Part shown: piece by piece, positions 49,315 to 60,364 of the stretch
Layout: every line of letters begins with the position of its first letter
Position numbering within the stretch: position 1 is the stretch's first letter
The notes under the pieces: generated by a model
The model's database searches: none
Told to the model about the DNA's origin: nothing
Seen by the model: only the letters and a program-made list of their open reading frames with translations
Source: Symsagittifera roscoffensis
Taxonomy: Eukaryota; Xenacoelomorpha; Acoela; Convolutidae
Direction of reading: 5' to 3'
Assembly: GCF_963678635.1 (NCBI RefSeq)
Contig: NC_087063.1
Coordinates: forward strand, 39,384,759-39,448,758
Length of the DNA stretch: 64,000 nucleotides
Position numbers and translations under genes: made by a program

Positions 49315-51394
49315 GTTAGTAATTGTTTTTGTGACTAATTTTACAGATTAAGTGAAGTGAAAAAGCTCTTATTTTTTGAAAATGACGGTAATTGCCGGTT
49401 TTATGCATTGTCAGCTAATTGATTTTGAAGTTGTTAGCTAAATGAATTTTACGTGCGGAAAAACGACCATATATCTTTGATTAGTCAACTTATACGGCGA
49501 ACAACAGTTCTTACGTATATAGAGAGTGCTGTCTGTAAGGAGACAACAGCATGCGGATTTATACTCGTCAGTTAGTAGATAAATACTTTTTTTCTCAGAA
49601 ATTGTTAATTACCAAATAAAATAAAAAATTACTTCAAATAGCAAAACAACAACTGAAGCATGAAACCAAGATAGCACCGGGAGTGGAGGAGAGCACCACA
49701 TGGGAAATCTATCTGATAAAAAGGCCGTATGTTGGCAATGGCAAGATAAGAAAATCGCAGAAAGTGAGATACATGGTGACATAGAATTAGAGGATTGTAA
49801 CATTCGCCCAAATATCACACAGCGACGGAGCGTAGAAAAAGTACCTATTGACGACTGGCAGGCGTCAGTTACCTTAATTCCACTCGTTTTTCACCGTCTC
49901 GACCTTGCCAGTTGATTTTCTGGTCTGTCTAGGGCAAAGTAAAAAGTTACTATTTTTAGGCCATCAGTCAAACGACTTTTGATCAGCTTTCGTTTGCATG
50001 CGAACACAACCACATAGCTGAGTCTCGGATCCTCAGACTACGTGATTGTCATTAAAAACACGGCTCGAACCACCTATTTCTATATGTTTTTGTGTGACAG
50101 TTTTATATTAAATCCATTGGAGATGGATTGACCTTTTCCTTTCTCTATCTACTCATGCTCTGAAATATTAAATAATAACGGTGTTTAATTCAGATCTAGG
50201 ACATTACAGCAACTGTTATGGCTAGTTTACACAGTCCCTTCACATATAACAGTCTCTGGGGGACCAAGCCTCCGCTCCCGTGATTTTCTTGAGACAACAC
50301 TCTTATCTCCTATATTTCGTGTCCCGGGAGGGTTCCGTGGTATTTCTCTTCCCCCCACTGAAGCCTCCGTCTCCACAAATATCCGTCACTAAGGTCCTTA
50401 TCGTGTGTTATTGCCACGATAAGAGGCTCCGTAATTTTCTCGTCTCGGATACAACCGTTCGTCACAAAATATGGCGTCGTTCTGATTTTTCTCTATTTTA
50501 TTCAAAATGGCCGTCTTTTTTCTATTTCTCAGAAATGTTCTCCTTCAAATCGAAATTTTAAAAATAAAAATTCCAGAACATTCTGACCCTCCGTCGCAAC
50601 ACTTTTCTGTTCGTAAGGCCTTTAGTCACTTTTTTTTTCGTCGCGGGAAGGTTATACTGTGTCATCCGGCGGAATGGCACATACTCCCCGGACAAGTCTC
50701 CATCAATGTCCCTATTGATCGCACAACACCGGGTTATCGTCAAGTAGGTATCCAGTTTTCTGTAACCAATCTTACAAATCGCATAAGAAAATGAAATTTA
50801 TCTACTCCACCTCAACTCACTACGTGTTCACAAATGGCATCGTACTACATCTCACTGCCTTTCAACATTTTCACAAAATTTGCACCATGAGGAGTGTCCT
50901 AGATAAAATTTCTTTTCTGACTACTTACGTCGTCTTGTTATACAACTTCTTTTCGCTCTTTGTGATTAAAAAGTGGGACGTGGCACGGCCACGCACCCGT
51001 TAAAATTAACTTAACTTCACTCACCAAGTATAATTAGTCATTTATGCGGTCCTTTCAATATTAAAACTAAGAAACTCTGTGGCTAGGAAAGTTATTGAGT
51101 TACCCACCCTTCTCGAGCGAGTTTACTCAAACTTACCATGTCGCCACACAGTGAATTTGTGTCTTACACAGGTTAAAAACTTCAGTCGTGAATAAATAGG
51201 TAAATATACTCACCTATGTTCCTTATATACATACATAGATAGTAGTAACTAAAATCAACAATTTCAACAATTTTAACAATTGCAACAATTTTCAAAGTTT
51301 GGTCTGACCAAACTAAATCAAAACAAAAAGTTTCACAAGTTCAATAATCAAAACTTGGTTGATTTGTTCAAGTTTTTACACACAAAGACAATCA
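49315..51394. other. Unassigned region, probably including the 3' LTR of copy C
   Basis: No convincing ORF. Its right end (minus-strand TGATTGTC at 51394) directly follows the polypurine tract of copy C, so the rightmost part should be the 3' LTR; its inner limit is unknown. Within it lie a CTCCCCGGACAA word with hairpin (50684-50719) and GGGACCAAGCCTCC-like words (50250-50400). Confidence 0.4.
50684..50719 (-). other. Conserved 12-mer plus hairpin, outside any gene
   Basis: CTCCCCGGACAA followed after six bases by ATCAAT, loop GTCCCT, ATTGAT. Compared with the Pol copies, two base pairs of the stem have changed on both sides, which keeps pairing. It lies about 700 bp beyond the giant ORF of copy C. 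Confidence 0.65.
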
Positions 51395-51396
51395 AG

Positions 51397-51423
51397 TTTT
51401 TTCTCCTTCTCTTCTCTTCCTCC
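51397..51423 (-). other. Polypurine tract of copy C
   Basis: A run of 27 purines on the minus strand (GGAGGAAGAGAAGAGAAGGA, then GAAAAAA), 8 bases after the giant ORF stop. Two bases further (51394) comes TGATTGTC, a possible LTR start. This ties the giant ORF to the retroelement as its last gene. Confidence 0.75.
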
Positions 51424-51430
51424 GTCATCT

Positions 51431-54400
51431 TCATTCCATCATTTCTCCATCCTGATGTTCAGCGTCACTGTCTTCCAGAACTTTCTCTAACATGTCCAGA
51501 GAGTTGCGGGCCGTGCCCCAACCCTCCTGCTCCAACAGCCTCGGTTTGCAACAAGGTAGTAAGTCCACATTCACCTTCTGCTCCCGGTTCCTGCAAAAGC
51601 TGTTGTGAAGACACAGGCTCACGTTTCGTTCTAGGTCAGCTCTTAAGACCTCTTTCTTTTCATCTTCAGTAACACAAGGCGCTCCAGCTACTCGCTTCAC
51701 CGCAGTGGTGACCGCGTTTCTATGCGTCAGGAAAGCTCTCTTATAGGCTCCTGGTCCTATGTCTAGCTGGAAAGATTGATAGGCTTCCGTGTTCCTTGAC
51801 ATGTGACGCTTCGCGCGTTCATACATCCAAGATGTCATCACTGCACGGAACCAAGGCATCAATCTTTGCCTTGACCATATTCTTTCAATGGCTTTAGGTA
51901 TTCTCAGAACCTTGCAAGTGGTTCTGAAAAGATCCAATTCACTACTCATTTTCACGTTGCTCAGCTGTTCAGGAGTCGGCACGGCCGTCTCCTGCTCATT
52001 TGTGTCCGCATAAGCCTCCAACCATCTCACTGCTAGCATGGCGCTAACCACCACGATTGACACTGGTTGATTCTGATCGGGCAACCCCGTGGAGTACAAC
52101 TCCTCCACGTCCCAAATTAGGATCAGGTTCCCACGTTTGGGGTACCACAACGTCTGCGCTAAGCAGTGGCAAGGATATTCCCCGTGGGTTCTCACTATGT
52201 TCCTTCGGGTTCGATACCCTGAGGCTCCCAGCAACGGTTCCACTTCCATCAGGATTCTATGTAGATCGTCTTTCTCTTCTATGGTGGGGAATTCAGTGGG
52301 TAACGCTCCACTCGCTTTCTGCTTCTGGAACTCACTCACGTTGCCTTCGTTCAGTATCATGAACTCTTCACCCACAACGTCTTGCAACTCGCCTTCGGAT
52401 CTCTTCGGGACTGCCCGAAAGATCTTTGCCAACAAGTCATATGACCTCTCTGACATTCTGGCCAACCTCACGCATTTTGGCACAGAGAAAAGCTGGTCAA
52501 CCAACACCTGTTGCGTCCTCGCATCCATCACCACCATGTGCGTAGGATACTTGCTATTGCAGTATGGCGCGGAGCTTGAACCCACCATATATTTTGAACC
52601 AGTAGGTCTGTGATAGGCTTCACTATCCCTCAGATTCATTTCATTCTCTAGGGCTTCTCGCCAGCCTCCAATCTTTTGCTCTGTCTGTAATGCTCCAGGG
52701 AATATCTCCACGCTGAGGGACGCCACTAGCTCATGGGCACGCTCCAAGCGCTCGAGCGATTCTATCGAACTCGTCATGCTACAAAATCCCAAGGCTGTGA
52801 TCAGGTTTACGTCCGTCACCCCATGGCAGTCTGCGACCAATTCCATGGCACTCTTATCTGACATGCTTAATCTTCCATACAATCGTGCCAGTTGTCGATG
52901 CTGCTCGCTCAGCGTAATCAGGCAGTGTCCCACGTTACAAACATGTCCTTCCATCCCACTGTGTTGAGCCAAGCATGTGCCTTGCTCCAACCAATCACTC
53001 GACGTACTTTCCTCGGACAGCTCCGTGGACGGGTTGCTCTTCTTCTTCATCAATCTCATGCTTAGCAGGTGATGTATCATGGCCAGATCATGTAAACTCG
53101 CATCATCATCCCTTTCCAATATGACATCCGCGGTCATGTCCCAGATTAAGCCTGCGTTAGGATGGGGACACCAGGAAGGCTTCATGAGTTCCCACATCAC
53201 CACTAGACTGGTTTTCAAGGGACCGTCCCAAGAACCACAATCAAAACTCACTTGCCCTTTTAGCTCGGGAATCGAGGGCTCGACTACTCGTTCTTCCAAA
53301 ATAATTCCAAGCTTGGGTTGTTCCACCATCAACATTCCAATTTCCTTAATCCGTTCAACCCAGAAGTTGAGCACTGTGACTTGCTCGTAGTCGAAGTATG
53401 CTTCCCTGGCTTCTTCGTTCACGAAGGGATTATACGCCATCCCTGGTATGCCAGACACGTATTGGAACGACTTCAGTCTCCCTAGGGTTGCAAACTCTTT
53501 TTGTCCTCTGACCGCTTCAATCAAGTCTCGACTCACTTTCAATTCTTTGTTGGAGTATCTTCTCACTTCTTCCAACTTGCGATAGCTTTCCATATCATTC
53601 GACTCCTTGTTTGGCACGGTCAATGGCATGTCCTGATATAGCTCTAGGAGTGCCCTAAGGAAGTTCCTTTCGCAATCAACTCCCTTTTCCCGAATGATCT
53701 TTATACATTCTCCCAACACAGGAGTGGGGATGCGACCCACCACAAACCTGACAAAGCAAAGGGCATCCTTCCGTTTAGCCCATGCTATCGCTGAATCGTC
53801 TTTTGAGATCAATGTTCGTAAAGCTTCCATCAATTCTAGCTCCTGTTCTCGTGATTTCGAGTCGTTGCTGGCTTCATACTCCGCCCTTTTGATGCCCATC
53901 AAGCACCAAGCCAGTCGTACTTGCAGATCAGTTCTCACGCAAGGATGAGCCAGGTATGCTGCTACAGTCGCAGGTGCATTCATCGTCTCATCAAAGTATT
54001 TCTGGAGGGCCGCCCTCCAAGAAATCTCTAGCAACTTTTCTAATCCAATTTCGTTCGCTTCTGATGACATTACTGTCCCATATTCTTTTCGATTGAAGTT
54101 GGAGTTCTCCGTAAGCCCCTTCAAGTATTCTTGCATGGCTCGCTTCTCGTTCCAAGCCATCAGGTGCCCTCTCGCGGAGTTCCTCGCTTTCAACATTTCC
54201 ACATAACCCCCTGCCGGATCTCCCATGTGGACCGATTCCGGCACAGTTATTCGACTGTACTCGACCACGTCGAGTTGTCCTTCCAGTTTCAACTTGGCCA
54301 TGTTGATTCGCGAGGGCCTGTAATCTTCAAGTCCTCCAGATCCACATTGACTGATTACTTCCATTTCTAACTTGGTGTCTGCCAGGGTTCGCGCCGTCTT

Positions 54401-57400
54401 CTTCGACCTTGTGGCGGTCACGGTCAGACCTGCCAAGAGCATAGGGGGTATCAGATTCTCTTTTTCTCCCCCTGTCAGCGTTGTAGTATCTCCCTGCCCG
54501 CTCTCGCCTGAGCGACCTGCGCTCGCTAAAGAGGTCACCACTGCGTTGGCTCTTGACTTCACCACTTTCGGGTTCATGGCTCGACTTCCTGTCTTCCCTT
54601 TTAGTCGCTTCAGCCCTTTCCTGGCTCGTCTGACAGGTAATTTCTTTGCAACATGCTGATCATCGGCACTGTCTTCTGTTACTGACTCGGTCAGCACATC
54701 CGACTCCATGGAGCTCACTATTTTCTCCAGGACCTCACGCATGATGGGTTGGTTCAATCCCACCTTCATTATGGACTGCGTCCCATATCGCCTTATCACG
54801 TCCCAAGATTTCTCCATGAAGTTTACTCGACTCCAGATTGCTCCTGTCTTGCCTTCCAACTCCATTTGATATCTTTCCCATTCTTCTTCTGGTAATGTGC
54901 TGAGGAACGATATCTTCATAGACTCTTCGATTTTCCTCCTCCTTGGCGATTCATAAAGCAGCTTCTGTGGATCCCTGCTTCGGCACTCTCTAGCCTGGCT
55001 TATTGGGTCTATCGGAGATAGATCGGCTGACGCCTCCTTTGTAGGAGACATGAAGGACGATGGTGCCATCAACAATAGACTCCCATCGACTTCCCCATCG
55101 TCATCTTCGCTGAACCGGTACTCTAGCAAGTCCCTTTCCAACGCTCCTAGATCGGTCTCTCCCGATTTCTCCGTCTTGCTTCCGGTCCCTTCATCGTTAT
55201 CGTCCTGATCCATCAATTCATCGTCGTCCGCATCAGGTTTCGGCCTAGGTCCCGAGGGTCCTTGTCGTGCGTCTGCGCCCGAATCCGGCCGAGCCGGTAC
55301 GGCCATGTCTCCTGCATGATAAAACAACTCATCATCGACCAGGAACTCTACTAACTCCTCACCATGTGGGGCCAGGTCCTCTATCGTTACATATGAGCCA
55401 CCTCTGCTCTCACTTGCCACCTCCAGCATCACCACCTTCGCTTCTCCTGACCACTTCAGTCTTGATAAGTCGTCCGCGGAAGAATACACTTCATTCCACG
55501 TTTCAGCCGAGACCTCTGGTCTCCTGGAGGGTAGTGCTTTGATCTTCTTCCTGCTCCAGGCATCAGGAAATGAGAAGTCGAACGTGTGCGCGGCAGCGAC
55601 GTTCCAGCTGATGAAGCGCGGCTCCATCCCTCCACTCCACTTCTGCATTCTCTTCTCCGCGTCACGAGCCGCTCCGATACGAGGGGCAATGATGGGAGAT
55701 GTGACTCCCAACAACATCCTCCTTATCGGTGGATATCGATGGCATTGGTCCGGCAGCGGCCTGGACCCAGGAAGCCATGTCTGTTGATTCTCTTTTGCAT
55801 GGGCATAGGCTCCCGGCAATTGAGGTACTCCCACAGCCTCTCCTGTATCTTTCACCACTGGTCTCAGATTCCAGAGTTTTGGGTTGAACTGGATGTGGGA
55901 CAGATCCTCACGACCCATTCGGCATTTGAAGTGGTTGTTGAAATCCATCAACACCCAACCTGGCTCTGCTATTCTTCCGAACAGCCTATCATCGCTAGCC
56001 AGCTTTCTCAGTTCACTCTGCTCTACCCAATTCAGCACTGAACAATCCACTACTGAGACCAGGTTGACGTACAACACTGAATTCCTGTACGCTTTAACTT
56101 GTACATCCGGGAACGCAAAGGACATCACCGGTCCATAAACCACTGTGACGAATTCCCTTAGTCCGTGGACCAGAGCCAACGGATCAATCCGCATCATAAC
56201 AGCTAAGTCTGTTAATAAGGGCATGCCACAATACTGTTTGCACTCGCTTGCGTTCGTCGCCACTTTGTCCTCTCCTGTTACGCTTCTGTTCTGTTGCAGG
56301 AGGTATTGAAGTAGGAGAGTCCTCCAGTCTTTCATCTTCCTGAGCGAGGCGGTTTCCAACTGTGCATTGAACTCACGACTGGGTCCCTGCAGTTGTTCAG
56401 GGTAACGCAATAGCACAAGCAAGTCTCCCAGCCGACCATAGGTCATGGCAATCAGGGTCAAGAGTCCATCCAACCTCAAATCGGCCAACGCTTGGGTAAA
56501 GAGGTTTGCCGGTCCTTTCACAAAGTTTTCATGACCAAATGTCACGTATAAGGCTAACACCAGGCCAATCGACAACTTCCTGATGTCTTTGACAAAACTT
56601 GCGATCAGGTTCCTAGATGCCCTCGGGTAGCACGTCGATAGGAAAGATGGCGTCCATCCCACTCCCATTCCGCCCAAGATAGCATCCGATCGTTCGTACT
56701 GTGCTTTCGTGGCCAGCACGTCCGCTTGGAACTTGTCCAGCGACATCGTATTCACGTCTTGCATCAGCTTCAACATCTTGCCTCCAGCCAACTCCCGGGC
56801 ATCAAGTAGACTCTTCAAATACGCGTGTATCTCTTTAATTATTGCCGGCGCATGCTCAAACGCGTCTTCACCCAAGGTGCACAGCCTCGGTGACAGATAC
56901 AACCATATGTTGTTGTGTGGCTTCGTACGCAAAGCCATTGCCATGAGGTCCTCTTCTGCTGACGTCATGTTCTTCCTGATCATCCTTCCCTGCTCGTTCT
57001 CTTTATGATCCATCTGCCTGAACCAGAGATCATCAGCCACCTGTTGTACTAACAGATGATCGTCACCTACCCCTGGTCTTAGCTTCAATAATCTTGCGAA
57101 GTTGGACAGCTCCAACCCCAGAACTTCGTCTAGCACCAACCGAGTTGTGCTACAATCTCTGAGTCCCTGTATGGCATTCGAGATGTCAGACCAAACAGCG
57201 GGGAGCTCAGATCGGTGCGGATAATAATTGTCCGGGTCCACCACTCTGTTTGGGGCAGGAATTATCACGTTATATATCCCCTCCGCTATCGTCGTGACCA
57301 TCGTGTACACAAATTGAAGGGGTTCAGGCAACGCAGCGTAGCCTGGTGACAATACAAAGATCACCTTCACCACATTCATGGTGAACCGTTGTCTTGCTGC

Positions 57401-60298
57401 TGCCTCTACCTCGGCCATCGCCGAGAGCAGTGTCATGATCGCTTCCCCTATAACTTCGTTACTCGGGATCGATCCATCCGTCAGACGTGACAATAGGCCT
57501 CTGCTTTGTAGATGATCATTCGCGCCTGCAACCACTATCACCTGCGGCTCCATGCTGACCACTCTCCGTACACTTATCATCATGCCTATCGCCTGTCCCC
57601 AGTCCAGCTTAGGCGCCGTTAAGAAAATCACATCAGGCCAGAATAGAGAACGGGGTGTATAGAGATAATCGGAGCCGGCCACAACCAGATACTTGGCAGC
57701 CTTCATGTCCAAGGGATCATACGCTGCAAAAAGGCCATCACCTACTGGGGCCTTCAGATTCCCATATCTCTTGTCGTCTCCAAACACTGTTGTGGTTCGG
57801 GGATAATCCCTAGAATACTCGCCCGGCGTCTGACCGGGTGGCTTAGAGAATTGTCTAAACATCTTGTGATGCTTGTTGCTGGGTTTGTTCTCCGTCTGAA
57901 ACTTGCCTTTGCGCACTGGTGGTGTCCTTTCCCGTGCCCTATCTCGAACGTCGGTGAGCGACCGGGTGTTTAGAGGTCCAAAGGTGTTGTCATGAGGCAA
58001 TCCATCCAAGTCCGCATGTCGGAGTGAGGTCGAGGAGCTGAATTTCTCCTGCTCTGCTAGCAGCCAATCCACGCCCGGTATCCGATAAAGTCGCGACACT
58101 GTGGGACTTTCACCGCCAGTCATTCTCATCACATCTTCCCGACACGTCAGGGTATTCATGTTCAACTTCGCCGACATGTCCGTCTTATACTGACCCCAAT
58201 GGCTAGGATCTGAACTATTCCAAAGCAACCTGCTGCCGGATTCAATTCCCTCCGCTGGCACGGTGCTTGTCGACGATCCTGCCGTCGAAGCAGGATTCGT
58301 CGTGGCAGGCGAATCATTCCTCCTAGACGCGGTCTGGGAGTTGTTTCTATTACTCTGTTCCACCGATCTGCCGAGTCGGCTTCCAATCGATTGCGGCCTG
58401 GGAGGAGGGGCAGTCCCCAGCCTGTCTCTCACATTTGAGCTCGGAGCGACGGTTACGGCTCCAACCGTCTCCGTTGCCAAGGGCCCTAGGCGGTTGGCGA
58501 GGGATTCGGGCACGGTTGCCCTTACTCTACTCCCTCCGGTCGAATTGGTCCGAGCCAAAGAACCGGTCGCCCTTAATTCTTGCTCCACTTCTCTCAACTG
58601 CGTTTGAAACACATCGTTGATCCAATGTCTCCCTCGTTGGCTATTGAAGTGCACTCCATCTCTGGTGAGCTCGATGTGATCAGTCATACGTAGCATGTTT
58701 TCAAGATCCAGGAGTCGCAACTCGCCAGGATTGTTCCTCACCAGATTGCGGGTCATTTCATTCCACCGCGTTACGTTGCCATTCATAAAATCCGCAGCTG
58801 TAGTACCCACCAAAGGATTTGGCGGTATCGTACACAGGATCACGAGCCTGGGTCTATACTTTTCCTTCAATTCATTCAACAGACACACCAACAGAGGTTC
58901 CCACTTGTTTTCTGGGGTTACGGGGGCTCTCGAGACGTCATTAGTCCCCAGCATTATTATCAATGTATCCAGACGATCCTCGCCCTGGAACTCCATCATT
59001 TTGATCACTTGAGCCACTGAGGCTCCTCCAAAGGACAGAGTGGTAGTCTGGCCATAGACGGAGATCTCATTCAGATCTCTCACCAGACTGTCTCCAATGA
59101 TCAAATGGCGACTCCCTGGGGGAATCACTTGGTCGCTCGTGGCGGGGTTCCAGCTCATGTCGTTCAAGCAGGCCCGAGGATGCTCGGCTGGCACTTGCGT
59201 GAACTGATGACGTGTCATCAGGTTCTTCCTGATATCTACCACGCGAGACTTCTTGAAGACTCCACCAGGCGCAGAGCACGCTATCGTGCGGGTTGCCCGC
59301 TCAGAGCCATCCGATGAATGATCACGACGCTGGGAAGGAACGATCCTAGCCAGTGTCCGTTCAGTGCCTCTGTTGATCTCATCCATCGCGGCTCTGGCCA
59401 CTTGGTTAAATGATTCCTGAAATTGAGGAGCTAGATAGGTGTCAGAAGGGTCTGGTATCGTGAACCTCTGACTCGAAGCAGACGGTCGTGTCTGCTGAGG
59501 AGCCTCGTGCCCCTTTGATGCATGCAAATCCAGAACCTCAGGTCCTCTCGATGCGCACAGCTCCTGCGCGGTTGTCCTGGGGCGTGTGTCGTTAGATCCC
59601 TCCGAGGACCTCATGCTCGCCAGGATTTCCGGTGACACTTGGCTCACCTTCGCCATATACAGCTCCTTCAGGTGCTTTATCTCATCCTCCTTGTAGGCCA
59701 CCTGCAGATCTTCGAATTTCTTTTTCCATTCGTCTCTCTCCCGAGCTATGGTCCTGTACTCCTGAAGTTTGGCACACAGCTCACTCTGGTCCCTCTCCTT
59801 CTTCTCCAGTGTTTCAATCGTTTCCGACGTCTGGATCTCTATCTCGCTCACTCTCACTCTCTTCAGGGGAGGAGCAGCTGTTGGAGAGTCGACCGAGTGT
59901 GACGGGCCTGGCCCATCACGCTGTCTCTTCGCTCCGATTAATGGCTGCGCAGGTTGGACAGGTAAGGGCATCTCACCTAGCCGGTGGTCCCTTTGCTCGC
60001 CTAGTCCCGGCTCACGAGCCAGGTCGTGGCCGGACATTTCTCCGCGCCTCCATCTCATCAATCGGTTTCGGCCTCTCTCGGCGGTCCCGGACTCACCGAA
60101 GGCCAACATCAACACTACTTCCGTAGGGCGATTCCCTCGACCCTCTCTTCCCAGTGCATTGAGGAGTGCGACCACAAACATCGCCAACCCCGGGTCTTCT
60201 CGTGTGAAGTCACAATCGATCAGCCGCTGATAGATCTCGTCTAGAGTCGCTCCTAGACTCGCTGAGAGGAATTCCATGAGTTCGTTAGTATCTCCCAT
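51431..60298 (-). CDS. Copy C giant ORF with SGNH hydrolase domain, about 2,950 aa
   Basis: Open from ATG 60364; I prefer ATG 60298 (MGDTNELMEFLS) because copy A starts at the equivalent place. Residues from there: 1-100 helical domain; 170-230 coiled coil (ETLEKKERDQSELCAKLQE); 395-560 SGNH hydrolase with GDS (S404), GTND (N453) and DGVHF (D547, H550), all four catalytic blocks present. About 820-1060 is a second SGNH-like region with AGANDHLQSRGLLSRL (N927) but no clear Ser or terminal His. The remaining 1,900 residues have no recognised domain; they include acidic stretches (DADDDELMDQDDNDEG) and Leu-rich helical repeats. No signal peptide or membrane segment is evident, so it is not an ordinary Env. 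Copies A and B support conservation of the first third. Confidence 0.9.
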   Translation of the reverse strand: MGDTNELMEFLSASLGATLDEIYQRLIDCDFTREDPGLAMFVVALLNALGREGRGNRPTEVVLMLAFGESGTAERGRNRLMRWRRGEMSGHDLAREPGLGEQRDHRLGEMPLPVQPAQPLIGAKRQRDGPGPSHSVDSPTAAPPLKRVRVSEIEIQTSETIETLEKKERDQSELCAKLQEYRTIARERDEWKKKFEDLQVAYKEDEIKHLKELYMAKVSQVSPEILASMRSSEGSNDTRPRTTAQELCASRGPEVLDLHASKGHEAPQQTRPSASSQRFTIPDPSDTYLAPQFQESFNQVARAAMDEINRGTERTLARIVPSQRRDHSSDGSERATRTIACSAPGGVFKKSRVVDIRKNLMTRHQFTQVPAEHPRACLNDMSWNPATSDQVIPPGSRHLIIGDSLVRDLNEISVYGQTTTLSFGGASVAQVIKMMEFQGEDRLDTLIIMLGTNDVSRAPVTPENKWEPLLVCLLNELKEKYRPRLVILCTIPPNPLVGTTAADFMNGNVTRWNEMTRNLVRNNPGELRLLDLENMLRMTDHIELTRDGVHFNSQRGRHWINDVFQTQLREVEQELRATGSLARTNSTGGSRVRATVPESLANRLGPLATETVGAVTVAPSSNVRDRLGTAPPPRPQSIGSRLGRSVEQSNRNNSQTASRRNDSPATTNPASTAGSSTSTVPAEGIESGSRLLWNSSDPSHWGQYKTDMSAKLNMNTLTCREDVMRMTGGESPTVSRLYRIPGVDWLLAEQEKFSSSTSLRHADLDGLPHDNTFGPLNTRSLTDVRDRARERTPPVRKGKFQTENKPSNKHHKMFRQFSKPPGQTPGEYSRDYPRTTTVFGDDKRYGNLKAPVGDGLFAAYDPLDMKAAKYLVVAGSDYLYTPRSLFWPDVIFLTAPKLDWGQAIGMMISVRRVVSMEPQVIVVAGANDHLQSRGLLSRLTDGSIPSNEVIGEAIMTLLSAMAEVEAAARQRFTMNVVKVIFVLSPGYAALPEPLQFVYTMVTTIAEGIYNVIIPAPNRVVDPDNYYPHRSELPAVWSDISNAIQGLRDCSTTRLVLDEVLGLELSNFARLLKLRPGVGDDHLLVQQVADDLWFRQMDHKENEQGRMIRKNMTSAEEDLMAMALRTKPHNNIWLYLSPRLCTLGEDAFEHAPAIIKEIHAYLKSLLDARELAGGKMLKLMQDVNTMSLDKFQADVLATKAQYERSDAILGGMGVGWTPSFLSTCYPRASRNLIASFVKDIRKLSIGLVLALYVTFGHENFVKGPANLFTQALADLRLDGLLTLIAMTYGRLGDLLVLLRYPEQLQGPSREFNAQLETASLRKMKDWRTLLLQYLLQQNRSVTGEDKVATNASECKQYCGMPLLTDLAVMMRIDPLALVHGLREFVTVVYGPVMSFAFPDVQVKAYRNSVLYVNLVSVVDCSVLNWVEQSELRKLASDDRLFGRIAEPGWVLMDFNNHFKCRMGREDLSHIQFNPKLWNLRPVVKDTGEAVGVPQLPGAYAHAKENQQTWLPGSRPLPDQCHRYPPIRRMLLGVTSPIIAPRIGAARDAEKRMQKWSGGMEPRFISWNVAAAHTFDFSFPDAWSRKKIKALPSRRPEVSAETWNEVYSSADDLSRLKWSGEAKVVMLEVASESRGGSYVTIEDLAPHGEELVEFLVDDELFYHAGDMAVPARPDSGADARQGPSGPRPKPDADDDELMDQDDNDEGTGSKTEKSGETDLGALERDLLEYRFSEDDDGEVDGSLLLMAPSSFMSPTKEASADLSPIDPISQARECRSRDPQKLLYESPRRRKIEESMKISFLSTLPEEEWERYQMELEGKTGAIWSRVNFMEKSWDVIRRYGTQSIMKVGLNQPIMREVLEKIVSSMESDVLTESVTEDSADDQHVAKKLPVRRARKGLKRLKGKTGSRAMNPKVVKSRANAVVTSLASAGRSGESGQGDTTTLTGGEKENLIPPMLLAGLTVTATRSKKTARTLADTKLEMEVISQCGSGGLEDYRPSRINMAKLKLEGQLDVVEYSRITVPESVHMGDPAGGYVEMLKARNSARGHLMAWNEKRAMQEYLKGLTENSNFNRKEYGTVMSSEANEIGLEKLLEISWRAALQKYFDETMNAPATVAAYLAHPCVRTDLQVRLAWCLMGIKRAEYEASNDSKSREQELELMEALRTLISKDDSAIAWAKRKDALCFVRFVVGRIPTPVLGECIKIIREKGVDCERNFLRALLELYQDMPLTVPNKESNDMESYRKLEEVRRYSNKELKVSRDLIEAVRGQKEFATLGRLKSFQYVSGIPGMAYNPFVNEEAREAYFDYEQVTVLNFWVERIKEIGMLMVEQPKLGIILEERVVEPSIPELKGQVSFDCGSWDGPLKTSLVVMWELMKPSWCPHPNAGLIWDMTADVILERDDDASLHDLAMIHHLLSMRLMKKKSNPSTELSEESTSSDWLEQGTCLAQHSGMEGHVCNVGHCLITLSEQHRQLARLYGRLSMSDKSAMELVADCHGVTDVNLITALGFCSMTSSIESLERLERAHELVASLSVEIFPGALQTEQKIGGWREALENEMNLRDSEAYHRPTGSKYMVGSSSAPYCNSKYPTHMVVMDARTQQVLVDQLFSVPKCVRLARMSERSYDLLAKIFRAVPKRSEGELQDVVGEEFMILNEGNVSEFQKQKASGALPTEFPTIEEKDDLHRILMEVEPLLGASGYRTRRNIVRTHGEYPCHCLAQTLWYPKRGNLILIWDVEELYSTGLPDQNQPVSIVVVSAMLAVRWLEAYADTNEQETAVPTPEQLSNVKMSSELDLFRTTCKVLRIPKAIERIWSRQRLMPWFRAVMTSWMYERAKRHMSRNTEAYQSFQLDIGPGAYKRAFLTHRNAVTTAVKRVAGAPCVTEDEKKEVLRADLERNVSLCLHNSFCRNREQKVNVDLLPCCKPRLLEQEGWGTARNSLDMLEKVLEDSDAEHQDGEMME

Positions 60299-60364
60299 TT
60301 CTTTTCGTGTTGATTCTTCGTGTAATCTCTTCTGATTCAGTGTCAGTAAACAATTTCCGATCAA

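Noticed and set aside
50558..50743. Short minus-strand frame containing DGDLSGEYVPF as a Pol fragment
   Set aside because: Apart from the 12-mer and hairpin the surroundings do not align with Pol on either side.
51431..60298. Giant ORF as a retroviral envelope
   Set aside because: It is in the right place, but I see no signal peptide, fusion peptide, furin-type site or membrane anchor.
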